Positions 15,903 to 24,755 of a stretch of DNA of 63,229 nucleotides are shown piece by piece. A model generated the notes under the pieces. The model was not told the DNA's origin and did not search any database. It was given only the letters and a program-made list of their open reading frames with translations. Each line of letters begins with the position of its first letter. Position 1 is the first letter of the stretch. The position numbers and the translations under genes were made by a program. The stretch is from Lachnospiraceae bacterium. Its GTDB lineage: Bacteria; Bacillota; Clostridia; Lachnospirales; Anaerotignaceae. Location of the stretch: assembly GCA_003543235.1 (NCBI GenBank), contig DPJA01000003.1, positions 1-63,229 on the forward strand, given 5' to 3'.

Positions 15903-17171
15903 ATGGGGTCAAATGTTTTTAGCTCTCTGGAAATAGACGCAATTGGCGAAATTTTAAATATTAGTCTTGGTGCTTCAGCCACTGCGATTTCAACTATGTT
16001 AAGCAGAAGAGTAGACATTACCATTCCCGTAGTGCAGGTTTGCAGCAAGGATGAGTTTGAATTTACCGGTATGGAACCTGCTGTAGGTGTGGAAATAGTT
16101 TACGTATCTGGGCTTGATGGAAAAAATGTTATGCTGTTAAAAAGGCATGATGTTAAAGTTGTTGTAGAACTTCTTATGGGTATGGAAATGCCTGATGAAG
16201 AGTTTGAGATGAATGAAATAAATACAAGTGCTGTTTGTGAGGTTATGAACCAGATGATGGGTGCTTCATCTACGGCTTTGTCTGAATTTTTGGGCGAGGT
16301 TGTTAATATATCTCCGCCAAAATCTTTTGAAATCAACAATATTGCTGATTTTAAAGAAAAATATCTGGGGGAAGAAGACCAGATGGTTGTTATAAGCTTT
16401 TCTCTTAACATTGAAAATGCTGTAGAAAGCGAATTTTTAAATGTAATGACTTTAGATTTGGCCAGAAAGCTGTTATCCTGTGTTGGGTTAGGTCAAGGGC
16501 AGAGTGAGGAAGATGCAAACATTGTTATTCCTAACTATAGTTCAGAGGATAAGGGCGAGGAAGAGGCACAGGAAGCGGTTGGTATTATGTCGCAAGAAGA
16601 GATAGAAAAGATTATTAAAGGCAGCTCAATACCGACAACAGAACCACCAAAACCATCAGGAGGAACTTTATCTCAAGAAGAAATAGAAAAACTCATTAAT
16701 GGCAGCTCAGCACCAGCACCAGAACCACCAAAGCCATCAGGAGGAACTTTATCTCAAGAGGAAATAGAAAAACTTATTAATGGCAGTTCAACACCAGCAC
16801 CAGCACCAGCACCAACACCAGAACCAGAACCACCAAAGCCTGTTTATCAGCAGCCAGCACCAGAGCCGAAGGTCATTAGTGTAAGCCCTTTTGCAAAGGA
16901 ACCGTCGGTTAACATGGTTCGTGAGGAACGTCCTGAAAACTTTGATATGCTTATGGATGTTGCTCTTGAAGTATCAGTAGAAATTGGACGAACAAAAAAG
17001 TTTGTAAAAGAAATATTGGAATATACACAAGGTTCATTGGTTGTTTTGGACACTCTTGCAGGTGACCAGGTGGATGTGTTTGTTAACGGACAATGTATTG
17101 CTAAGGGCGATGTAGTTGTTGTAGACGATTGCTTTGGTGTAAGAATTACTGAAATTTTAAACAAAATTTAA
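15903..17171 (+). CDS. fliY: Flagellar switch phosphatase/C-ring protein FliY with three CheY-binding-like repeats
   Basis: FliY replaces FliN in many Gram-positives and dephosphorylates CheY-P. This 422-residue protein has an N-terminal CheC/FliM-like region (about 5-195) with two phosphatase-like motifs (LEIDAIGEILNISLGASATAI and NTSAVCEVMNQMMGASSTAL). A linker (205-340) and a C-terminal SpoA/FliN domain (345-420; EVSVEIGRTKKFVKEILEY, GDVVVVDDCFGVRI) follow. The linker holds three 27-residue repeats starting at residues 229, 256 and 283, each [LM]SQEEIEK[LI]I followed by a Pro-rich spacer. The core resembles the CheY-P-binding LSQSQIDALL at the start of FliM. In Bacillus FliY such a peptide is at the N-terminus, which here starts directly with the CheC-like fold. 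Confidence 0.95.
   Translation: MGSNVFSSLEIDAIGEILNISLGASATAISTMLSRRVDITIPVVQVCSKDEFEFTGMEPAVGVEIVYVSGLDGKNVMLLKRHDVKVVVELLMGMEMPDEEFEMNEINTSAVCEVMNQMMGASSTALSEFLGEVVNISPPKSFEINNIADFKEKYLGEEDQMVVISFSLNIENAVESEFLNVMTLDLARKLLSCVGLGQGQSEEDANIVIPNYSSEDKGEEEAQEAVGIMSQEEIEKIIKGSSIPTTEPPKPSGGTLSQEEIEKLINGSSAPAPEPPKPSGGTLSQEEIEKLINGSSTPAPAPAPTPEPEPPKPVYQQPAPEPKVISVSPFAKEPSVNMVREERPENFDMLMDVALEVSVEIGRTKKFVKEILEYTQGSLVVLDTLAGDQVDVFVNGQCIAKGDVVVVDDCFGVRITEILNKI
16587..16829 (+). repeat. Three in-frame 81-bp tandem repeats in fliY
   Basis: The copies begin at 16587, 16668 and 16749. Copies 2 and 3 are nearly identical in DNA, and copy 1 differs at several codons (MSQEEIEKIIKG against LSQEEIEKLING). The third copy runs into an Ala-Pro-rich stretch. 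Each unit encodes a short helix-forming motif and a Pro-rich spacer. Confidence 0.93.
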
Positions 17172-17232
17172 ATATTAAAATAAAACAAGACTAAAACAAA
17201 AATATACATAAGATTGGAAGGATGGATTTTAA

Positions 17233-17592
17233 ATGTCTAAAATATTAATAGTGGATGACGCAGCTTTTATGAGAATGATGATTAAGGACGCATTACAGAA
17301 AAACGGGTTTACAGACCTTTATGAGGCAACAGATGGAGTAGACGCTGTTTCTAAGTTTAATGAAATCAAGCCAGACTTGGTTATTATGGATATAACTATG
17401 CCAAATATGGATGGACTTTCTGCATTAAAAGCAATTAAAACCATTGATGCAACCTCAAATGTTGTTATGTGTTCTGCAATGGGACAAGAAGCCATGGTTA
17501 TTGAAGCAATCAAGTTAGGTGCAAAAGATTTTATTGTTAAGCCTTTTAAGCCAGACAGAATTTTGAAAACTGTTACAACTGTTTTAGGCTAA
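17233..17592 (+). CDS. cheY: Chemotaxis response regulator CheY
   Basis: This 119-residue single-domain receiver carries phosphate from CheA to the switch. The acidic pair Asp8-Asp9 (LIVDDAAFMR), phospho-acceptor Asp53 (LVIMDITMPNMDG), Ser/Thr switch (VVMCSAMGQ) and Lys (FIVKPFKPDR) are all present. It lies next to fliY, its likely phosphatase and docking partner. It starts at ATG 17233 after GGAAGGATGG. Confidence 0.97.
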   Translation: MSKILIVDDAAFMRMMIKDALQKNGFTDLYEATDGVDAVSKFNEIKPDLVIMDITMPNMDGLSALKAIKTIDATSNVVMCSAMGQEAMVIEAIKLGAKDFIVKPFKPDRILKTVTTVLG

Positions 17593-17751
17593 TTGCTTTT
17601 AAATTATATGACGAGGGCTTGATTTGTGCCTTTAACAGGTGTAAATAAAGCCATTTGTTGTTATGGATAAAAAATTAAACTTCTTTAGTACATTAGTGTA
17701 TAAGCAGAATGTTTTATTATGCACATTGTTGTTGAAAGGAGCGTGAACAGT

Positions 17752-18096
17752 TTGGCTGATATGATGCCTTTATTTTTTATGTTTGTAATTGTTGTTTTAA
17801 TTTTATATTTTAGCTATGTAACCACAAAATGGATTGGCGGCAAAGCTGTTCTATCTCGTGGCTCAAAATACATGAAAATTGAGGATACCCTTGCCATTAC
17901 CCAAGATAAATCTATTGTTATTTTGCAGGCAGATAAAAAGCACTTGCTTTTGTCGGTGTCCCCAACAGATATAAAGCTTATTACAGAGCTTGAAAATTTT
18001 GTTCCTCAAAGTATGGATTTGGAGGAAAAATCACCTTTTTCCAAACAGGAAGAATTTAAAAAGCTCATGTTTAAATATTTAGGAAAACAAAAGTAG
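17752..18096 (+). CDS. fliO: Flagellar export protein FliO
   Basis: This 114-residue protein has one N-terminal membrane helix (about 4-24, LFFMFVIVVLILYFSYVTT) and a small cytoplasmic domain (SRGSKYMKIEDTLAITQDKSIVILQADKKHLLLSV), the pattern of FliO/FliZ, which helps assemble FliP. TTG 17752 is preferred because AAAGGAG lies 10 bases upstream; in-frame ATG 17719 has no binding site. Its place between cheY and fliP is standard. Confidence 0.88.
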   Translation: MADMMPLFFMFVIVVLILYFSYVTTKWIGGKAVLSRGSKYMKIEDTLAITQDKSIVILQADKKHLLLSVSPTDIKLITELENFVPQSMDLEEKSPFSKQEEFKKLMFKYLGKQK

Positions 18097-18129
18097 TGGC
18101 AACTGTTTGTTTTTACCAAGGAGCATACT

Positions 18130-18789
18130 ATGAATGAATCGTTAATTAATATAAATGGCAACGGTGTTCAGTCTTTAGAAGTTTTGTTTATGCTGACCTT
18201 TCTTTCTTTGTTGCCATCTATTGTTATTATGACAACATCCTTTACAAGAATAGCAATAGTGTTGTCTTTTTTAAGAAATGCCTTAGGTTTGCAGCAAACA
18301 CCGCCTAACAATGTTTTGGTGGGTATTGCCATTTTTTTGACGCTTTTTATTATGCAGCCTGTTATAGATGAGATAAATACCTCAGCATACACACCTTACA
18401 AAAATGAAGACCTGACTCAACAAGAGGCTTTGGAAAAGGCGTCTGTACCCCTTAAAGAATTTATGCTTAGGCAGACAGAGGTGGATACCTTGGATATGTA
18501 TATGGATTTTGCAGGAGAAGAAGTTCAGAATGATGAATATTTGAAATTGCCTATGACGGTAGTTATTCCATCCTTTATTACTTGCGAGCTAAAGCGGGCA
18601 TTTACTATAGGATTTTTGTTGCTTTTACCATTTTTGCTGATAGATATTGTGGTTTCAAGTACACTTATGTCTATGGGTATGATTATGTTGCCACCAGCTA
18701 CAATAGCACTACCATTTAAAATTTTGTTGTTTATTACCGTGGATGGATGGCAGCTTTTGTTCTCTACTTTAATAAAAGGTTTTCAGTGA
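18130..18789 (+). CDS. fliP: Flagellar type III export protein FliP
   Basis: FliP is a core subunit of the export gate (FliP5Q4R1). This 219-residue protein has four hydrophobic segments and the family signatures FLRNALGLQQTPPNNVLVGIA and AFTIGFLLLLPFLLIDIVVSS, with MGMIMLPPATIALPFKILLF near the C-terminus. The length matches the Bacillus form. It starts at ATG 18130 after CAAGGAG. Confidence 0.97.
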   Translation: MNESLININGNGVQSLEVLFMLTFLSLLPSIVIMTTSFTRIAIVLSFLRNALGLQQTPPNNVLVGIAIFLTLFIMQPVIDEINTSAYTPYKNEDLTQQEALEKASVPLKEFMLRQTEVDTLDMYMDFAGEEVQNDEYLKLPMTVVIPSFITCELKRAFTIGFLLLLPFLLIDIVVSSTLMSMGMIMLPPATIALPFKILLFITVDGWQLLFSTLIKGFQ

Positions 18790-18843
18790 AATAATCTCCA
18801 AAATAAATATTTATGCACGGTGTTTTAGAAATGGGTGGGTAGA

Positions 18844-19101
18844 ATGACAAATTCAGAGGTAGTTGAAATAATGCAAATGGCAGTTGTTGTTGCCCTTAAG
18901 CTGGGTGGGCCTATACTTATACTTAGCATGGTTATAGGTGTATTTATATCCATTATTCAGGCGGCAACACAAATTCACGAGCAAACCATTACGTTTGTAC
19001 CAAAGGTTGTTATAATTGGTTTTTTCCTTTTGGTGGGCGGTACTTGGATGCTTGAAACATTGCAAGATTTTTTGTACCAGCTGTTTCAAATGATGCTGTA
19101 A
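18844..19101 (+). CDS. fliQ: Flagellar type III export protein FliQ
   Basis: This 85-residue protein has two membrane helices (about 14-34 and 51-71). GGPILILSMVIGVFISIIQA and QIHEQTITFVPK are typical FliQ signatures. ATG 18844 is chosen with GGGTGGG just upstream; an in-frame GTG at 18835 lies inside that binding site. Part of the fliOPQR-flhBA export gate block. Confidence 0.95.
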   Translation: MTNSEVVEIMQMAVVVALKLGGPILILSMVIGVFISIIQAATQIHEQTITFVPKVVIIGFFLLVGGTWMLETLQDFLYQLFQMML

Positions 19102-19132
19102 AAAAAGAGCAGGCTTGGAGGAATTGGAATAT

Positions 19133-19897
19133 ATGAATGATTATACCAATTTTATTTTTCTCTCATTAGTATTTATGAGAATGTCGGGCTTTGTGCTTTT
19201 AAATCCAATTTTTGCAAGGCAAAACGTACCTACACAAGTGAAAACAGGTTTGGTTATAGCACTTACGGCAATTGTATATACTGCAACGCCTGTGCCAGAT
19301 ATTATGCCAGCAACCTTTTTAGAATATGGTGTATTGCTATTGAAAGAATTTGCGGTGGGTTATGTAATAGGGTTTGTTATTACTTTGTTTTCCTATGTAA
19401 TTATTTTTGCAGGAGATTTTATAGATATGGAGCAGGGCATTTCTATGGCTAAAATTTATGATGCCCAAAGTAATTCATCAATATCAGTTAGTGGCACCTA
19501 CTACAATGCACTGTATATACTTTTGTTTTTTGCAGTTGATGCACACGTTGCATTGCTGAATATTTTGATTACATCTCACAAGGTTGTACCCTATGGAAGC
19601 ATAGTTTTTGGTCAGAAAACGGCACAAAGCATATTAGATATGTTTTTGATGTGTACAGAGTTTGGAGTAAAAATGGCATTCCCAGTTGTGGCAATAGAAT
19701 TTCTTTGTACAATAGGAATGGGCATTTTGATGAAAGCCATACCTCAGATAAATATATTTGTTGTTAATATTCAGCTTAAAATTTTTGTTGGACTTTGCCT
19801 AATGCTAATGCTGTTTACACCTATGACGGATTTTGTGCAGCAGTTAATAGTTATTATGATAGAACATTTGCGTAGTGCGTTACAATTTATGATTTAA
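19133..19897 (+). CDS. fliR: Flagellar type III export protein FliR
   Basis: This 254-residue membrane protein closes the FliPQR gate and contacts FlhB. It has about six hydrophobic segments. RMSGFVLLNPIFARQNVPTQVKTGLVIALTA is the N-terminal signature and GIGMGILMKAIPQINIFVVNIQLKIFVGL-like sequence is in the C-terminal part. ATG 19133 is chosen with GGAGG about 11 bases upstream. A TTG at 19115 lies at the binding site itself. Confidence 0.95.
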   Translation: MNDYTNFIFLSLVFMRMSGFVLLNPIFARQNVPTQVKTGLVIALTAIVYTATPVPDIMPATFLEYGVLLLKEFAVGYVIGFVITLFSYVIIFAGDFIDMEQGISMAKIYDAQSNSSISVSGTYYNALYILLFFAVDAHVALLNILITSHKVVPYGSIVFGQKTAQSILDMFLMCTEFGVKMAFPVVAIEFLCTIGMGILMKAIPQINIFVVNIQLKIFVGLCLMLMLFTPMTDFVQQLIVIMIEHLRSALQFMI

Positions 19898-19929
19898 TTT
19901 CTTTAGGACGATGAAGGGGGGGATGACTG

Positions 19930-20991
19930 TTGGCAGGTAGTGATTCCAAGACCGAGAAAGCATCGCCTAAACGACGGAAAGATGAGCGAAAAAAAGGTAA
20001 TGTACTAATGAGCAAGGACGTTATTGCCATTGTTTCAATAATAGGTATGTTCTTTTCCCTTAAAATCATATTCCCGTTTATTGTAAATACTTTAAAACAG
20101 GTTATTGATACGTTTTTTGATATGGCGGCAGTAGAAACAGAAATGACAGAAAGCCTTCTTAACGACATAACAAAAGAACTGATTTTTGCATTTATAAAGA
20201 TGGCATTTCCATTGCTTATAGCATCAGGAGTTTTGGCGATTGTGGCAACAGTTGCACAAACAAAGCCAATGTTTGTAGTGGATAGTTTGAAACCGAAGTT
20301 TAACAGGCTTAATCCTATTGAGGGCTTTAAGAGGCTTTTTTCCTTTAAAAGTGCCTTTGATGTAATTAAGGGTACAGTGAAAATAACTATTTTATTAGTT
20401 ATATTATACAAATTTGTTTCAAATAGTATTTTGAACTTTGCAAGAATGCTAGACATGGATTTATATTCATCAATAGTTATACTTTTAGATTTGATTATGG
20501 GGCTGGTTTTTAAGGTTTCATTGGCGTTTTTGGTAATATCGATATTCGATTTTGGCTTCCAGTGGTGGGAGTATGAACGACAAATTAAAATGTCTAAGCA
20601 CGAAATGAAGGAAGAATATAAGCAAACAGAGGGTGACCCGCAAATTAAGGGTAAAATCAAAAATTTGCAAAGAAAGATGGCAATGGCACGTATGATGCAA
20701 GCTATACCAGATGCAGACGTGGTTATTAAAAACCCTACGCACTTTGCCGTTGCACTTAAATACGATGGTGAAAAAAATGCTGCACCTGTACTTGTTGCAA
20801 AGGGTCAGGACTACTTGGCACTGCGTATTATTAAAATGGCAGAAGAAAATGACGTGGTTGTTGTTGAGAACAAGCCTTTAGCAAGGGCAATTTATTCAAC
20901 AACCGACTTAAATAGAGAAATACCAAAAGAATTCTATGGCACAATTGCCGAGGTTCTTGTTTATGTATATAAATTGAAACATAAGGTGTGA
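19930..20991 (+). CDS. flhB: Flagellar export specificity-switch protein FlhB
   Basis: FlhB controls substrate order together with FliK. This 353-residue protein has a Lys/Arg-rich N-terminus (TEKASPKRRKDERKKG), four membrane segments and a cytoplasmic C-domain. The autocleavage site Asn268-Pro-Thr-His is intact (VVIKNPTHFAVALKY). It starts at TTG 19930 after AAGGGGGGG. A separate FlhB C-domain gene lies at 47.5 kb. Confidence 0.97.
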   Translation: MAGSDSKTEKASPKRRKDERKKGNVLMSKDVIAIVSIIGMFFSLKIIFPFIVNTLKQVIDTFFDMAAVETEMTESLLNDITKELIFAFIKMAFPLLIASGVLAIVATVAQTKPMFVVDSLKPKFNRLNPIEGFKRLFSFKSAFDVIKGTVKITILLVILYKFVSNSILNFARMLDMDLYSSIVILLDLIMGLVFKVSLAFLVISIFDFGFQWWEYERQIKMSKHEMKEEYKQTEGDPQIKGKIKNLQRKMAMARMMQAIPDADVVIKNPTHFAVALKYDGEKNAAPVLVAKGQDYLALRIIKMAEENDVVVVENKPLARAIYSTTDLNREIPKEFYGTIAEVLVYVYKLKHKV

Positions 20992-21015
20992 GTATAGTTA
21001 GAGATGGTGTGAGAT

Positions 21016-23076
21016 ATGAAAAATCTTTTTAAAAGTTCGGTATCTTTGTTTGTGGTAATAATTATATTGCTTTTGGTTATTCCGTTAAATACGTTTTTGT
21101 TGGATATTTTATTCATTGTAAATATTTCACTGTCATTAATTATTCTTTTAATTACAATGAATATAAAGGAATCACTGGAGTTTTCCATTTTTCCATCACT
21201 GCTTTTGATTACAACATTGTTTCGATTGGGGCTAAATATTTCCTCCACAAGGCTTATTTTAACACAGCAAGGTGCGGCGGGAAAGGTTATAGAGGCATTT
21301 GGAACATTTGTGCTGCAAGGCAACGTAGTTGTTGGTGTTATAATATTCCTTATTATAGTTTTGGTACAATTCATAGTTATTTCTAAGGGTGCAGAGCGTG
21401 TTGCAGAGGTTGCCGCAAGGTTTACACTGGATGCTATGCCAGGAAAACAGATGGCTATTGATGCCGACTTAAATTCTGGGCTTATAACAGACCAAGATGC
21501 AAAAATAAGAAGATACAAGATACAAAAGGAAGCTGATTTTTACGGTGCAATGGATGGTGCTACAAAAATCGTTAAAGGCGATGCCATCATGTCTATAGTT
21601 ATAACCGTTATAAACTTTATTGCAGGTGTAATTATAGGTGCGGTGCAGTCTGGAATGGCTTTTTCTCAGGTGTTGCAGGTATATTCCATTGCTACTATAG
21701 GTGACGGCTTAGTTTCACAGATACCAGCACTGTTAATCTCTACAGCAACGGGCATGATTGTTACACGTGCTGTTTCGGATGGAAGTTTAAGTGCCGATGT
21801 TACAGGGCAGTTTCTTGCTCAGCCACAGGCAATTATCATTGGTGGAGGCTTAGTTGGAGTGTTGGCATTCCTTCCTGCGGCACCAACAATACCGTTGGCA
21901 ATAACGTCGGGAATGCTTTTAGCACTTGGCATAACAGCAGATAAAAAGATGAAAGCATCTGTAGAACAGGAAGAAAGTTCCATTTCCATACCAGAAAGTA
22001 CAAATCAAGCACCAACAGAGGATGACTATTTCAAGGACATAAATAATATTTATTCGCTGCTTAATGTTGAACCAATAGAGATGGAGTTTGGCTACAGCTT
22101 AATTCCTTTAGTTGACGAAGGCAGTGGTGGAAAGCTTATTAACCGTATTGTGATTTTTAGAAGACAATATGCACAAGATATGGGGTTGGTTATACCGTCT
22201 ATACGATTGAGGGACAGTGCTTCTCTTAATACAAACCAATATACCATTAAAATTAAGGGAGAGGTTATCGCCAGCGGAGAAATTTTGGTTGATTATTATT
22301 TGGCACTTGAGCCACCAACTCCTGCAGGTGAAATTGACGGCATAGACACAATTGAGCCAGCATATGGCATACCAAGTAAATGGATTTCCCCAGAAAATAA
22401 GGAGCTGGCGGAAATTTATGGCTACACTGTTATAGACCCTCTTTCGGTTATGCTTACCCATATGTCCGAAACTGTTTCAAGACATTCCTACGAACTGCTA
22501 TCAAGGGCCGAGGTAGTGCAGTTGATAGATAATGTGAAAAAATATTCACCTGAATTGGTGGATGAGGCGTTTCCAAATATTGTTACATATGCAGTTTTCC
22601 AAAAAATTCTATCCAATCTTTTAAAAGAGGGTATTCCTATAAAGGATATGGTTACTATTATAGAAACTATTATTGATGCTTCAGCTACAACAAGAGATGT
22701 AGATACTATTACCGAACGAATAAGAGTGGCACTTAAACGTACCATAACCAGAAAATTCTGTGAAAATGGACAGATGAAGGTGATTACGTTGGATGCAGGG
22801 CTGGAAAAAAATATTATTACCAGTATGTCTAAAAGTGAGCAGGGCATTTATTTATCCCTTAGCCCAGAGATATTGCAAAAGGTATTATCACAGCTTGAAG
22901 ACAACATTAAACGCTTTAATGAAATTTCCAATAAGCCAATAATTTTAACAAGTCACGTTATTCGCATCTATTTTTACAGGTTGATAGAACAGTTTTACCC
23001 TAACATTTATGTTCTTTCTTTTAATGAAATAGCCAACAATGTGCAAATTCAGGCATTAGGAAATATTAGTAGTTAA
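21016..23076 (+). CDS. flhA: Flagellar export protein FlhA
   Basis: This 686-residue protein forms the nonameric export ring. The N-terminal half has about eight membrane helices with the family signature TLFRLGLNISSTRLIL and the FHIPEP-type loop (AERVAEVAARFTLDAMPGKQMAIDADL). The cytoplasmic half (about 320-686) docks chaperone-substrate complexes such as FliS-flagellin. In many relatives flhF and flhG follow, but here the sigma-28 gene starts 15 bases after the stop. Confidence 0.97.
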   Translation: MKNLFKSSVSLFVVIIILLLVIPLNTFLLDILFIVNISLSLIILLITMNIKESLEFSIFPSLLLITTLFRLGLNISSTRLILTQQGAAGKVIEAFGTFVLQGNVVVGVIIFLIIVLVQFIVISKGAERVAEVAARFTLDAMPGKQMAIDADLNSGLITDQDAKIRRYKIQKEADFYGAMDGATKIVKGDAIMSIVITVINFIAGVIIGAVQSGMAFSQVLQVYSIATIGDGLVSQIPALLISTATGMIVTRAVSDGSLSADVTGQFLAQPQAIIIGGGLVGVLAFLPAAPTIPLAITSGMLLALGITADKKMKASVEQEESSISIPESTNQAPTEDDYFKDINNIYSLLNVEPIEMEFGYSLIPLVDEGSGGKLINRIVIFRRQYAQDMGLVIPSIRLRDSASLNTNQYTIKIKGEVIASGEILVDYYLALEPPTPAGEIDGIDTIEPAYGIPSKWISPENKELAEIYGYTVIDPLSVMLTHMSETVSRHSYELLSRAEVVQLIDNVKKYSPELVDEAFPNIVTYAVFQKILSNLLKEGIPIKDMVTIIETIIDASATTRDVDTITERIRVALKRTITRKFCENGQMKVITLDAGLEKNIITSMSKSEQGIYLSLSPEILQKVLSQLEDNIKRFNEISNKPIILTSHVIRIYFYRLIEQFYPNIYVLSFNEIANNVQIQALGNISS

Positions 23077-23091
23077 CATGGGAGAAATTGT

Positions 23092-23874
23092 ATGGACCGT
23101 AACGAAAAATACGTGGGCATAACAAATGAAGAGCTATTCCGTATATACAAAAAAACGGGTAATATCAGCATTAAGCACGAGCTTGTACTTAGATATTTAC
23201 ATATTGTAAGAAGTATTGCAATCCAGATGCGAGGGGTATACAATGATTTTACGCAGTTGGATGATATTGTAAATGAAGGCGTTTTAGCAATTATTGGTGC
23301 TATAGATAAATTTGATATAGAAAAAAATATTAAGTTTGAAAGCTATATTTCCAAGAGAATGAGGGGTCTTGTTATAGATATTGCAAGAAAAAATGACTGG
23401 GTATCCCGAAATACAAGAAAGAATGCAAAAGATATAGATAAAGCTGCAAATACACTCTTTACCAATCTTGGAAGAATGCCTACCCATGAAGAAATTGCGG
23501 ATTACCTTAATGTTCCAATTGAGAAATATCAAGAAAATTTAGGGAAATCCAATGTAATGAACGTACTCTCATTTGAGATGCTTTTGCAGGAAACAATTGA
23601 GGGACGAATGAGTGGTCAGGTGCTTAACTCAGATACGGACACTATGCCAGAGGTTTGCCTAGACCGCACAGAGATGGAACAAGAAATTAAAAAAGCACTT
23701 GGTAAGCTTAGAGAAAGGGAGCAGTTGGTGGTTTCACTGCATTATGTGCAGGAGTTGAGCATGAAGGAAATTGCAGTTGTGCTTGGTGTAAGCGAACCAA
23801 GGATATCTCAGATTCACTCTAACGCTTTGCGAAAGCTGAGAGTATATATGCAACAGGAAAATAGTCTTTGTTAG
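23092..23874 (+). CDS. fliA: Flagellar sigma factor (sigma-28/sigma-D family)
   Basis: This 260-residue sigma factor directs RNA polymerase to late flagellar and chemotaxis promoters. Region 2 (LRYLHIVRSIAIQMRG, LDDIVNEGVLAIIGAIDKFD, FESYISKRMRGLVIDIARKNDW), region 3 (GRMPTHEEIADYLNV) and region 4 (LREREQLVVSLHYVQELSMKEIAVVLGVSEPRISQIHSNAL) are all present. It is called sigD in Bacillus. It lies immediately after flhA without flhF/flhG. The flagellin promoter at 34.56 kb fits its specificity, and its antagonist FlgM is encoded at 36.6 kb. Confidence 0.95.
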   Translation: MDRNEKYVGITNEELFRIYKKTGNISIKHELVLRYLHIVRSIAIQMRGVYNDFTQLDDIVNEGVLAIIGAIDKFDIEKNIKFESYISKRMRGLVIDIARKNDWVSRNTRKNAKDIDKAANTLFTNLGRMPTHEEIADYLNVPIEKYQENLGKSNVMNVLSFEMLLQETIEGRMSGQVLNSDTDTMPEVCLDRTEMEQEIKKALGKLREREQLVVSLHYVQELSMKEIAVVLGVSEPRISQIHSNALRKLRVYMQQENSLC

Positions 23875-23884
23875 GAGGAGTAAC

Positions 23885-24634
23885 GTGTTTAAAGGATATT
23901 ATACATTAACGTCCAGTATGCTTACGCAAAACCGAAATATGGATGTTATAAGCAATAATTTAACTAATATTTCTACACCGGGCTATAAAAAGGAACAATT
24001 TGTTTCAGGCTCATTTAAGGATGTTTTGTATTCTCAGACTGCAAATAATGTTAAGGGTGCAATTAATCAGGACATTGGCAATGTATCTATGATTACTGCA
24101 CCATACGAAACGGTTACAAGCTTTGATGTAGGTGCGTGGGATGAAACAGGAGGCAACCTGGATTTTGCCATTAAGGACAAGGGCTTTTTTAAGATTAAAA
24201 GTGATGATGGCGTTAAATATACCAGAAATGGCTCTTTTGTAATTGACGATGAAGGATATTTGTCGCTTCAAGGACAAGGACGTGTGGAAGGTAAAAATGG
24301 CGATATATATATGTCTACAGATAATATTAATGTAGATAAAGAAGGAAACATTATTAGCAGTGACGGACAGATATTGGGGACTCTTGATATTGTGGATTTT
24401 GCAGACTATACTCAGCTTGAAAAGGCAGGGGATGGAGTTTTTACTACTAATACGCAGGAAATCCCTGTGGCAGGAAATTTGATGTGGAAAACAGTTGAAG
24501 CATCTAATGTAAATGCAATAGATGAAATGACAGCAATGCTAAGCAGCCAGCGTGTGTTGCAAAGTGCGGCACAGGTGTTGAAAATGTATGACCAGTTAGC
24601 CAGCAAGGCGGCAACGGAAATAGGCAGGGTATAG
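23885..24634 (+). CDS. Flagellar rod/hook-basal-body protein (FlgF/FlgG type)
   Basis: This 249-residue exported axial protein starts at GTG 23885 after AGGAGGAG. The N-terminal rod motif MLTQNRNMDVISNNLTNISTPGYKKEQF and the C-terminal coiled coil VEASNVNAIDEMTAMLSSQRVLQSAAQVLKMYD are typical of FlgF/FlgG rod subunits. With the next gene it forms the rod pair, as FlhO/FlhP do in Bacillus. Sequence alone does not decide which is FlgF and which FlgG. Confidence 0.9.
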   Translation: MFKGYYTLTSSMLTQNRNMDVISNNLTNISTPGYKKEQFVSGSFKDVLYSQTANNVKGAINQDIGNVSMITAPYETVTSFDVGAWDETGGNLDFAIKDKGFFKIKSDDGVKYTRNGSFVIDDEGYLSLQGQGRVEGKNGDIYMSTDNINVDKEGNIISSDGQILGTLDIVDFADYTQLEKAGDGVFTTNTQEIPVAGNLMWKTVEASNVNAIDEMTAMLSSQRVLQSAAQVLKMYDQLASKAATEIGRV

Positions 24635-24755
24635 TAAAAAAAATGGTGCAAAAATAAAATTATTTTGGGATTATATGACATTTTATGGTATACTTATAAG
24701 TGGACAAAAAAGCAAATAATTTTCTTCTAATTAACGGTTAACAGGGGGATTGTTA

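Noticed and set aside
19887..20660. Minus-strand ORF of 257 codons inside flhB
   Set aside because: Antisense shadow of the conserved FlhB membrane region.
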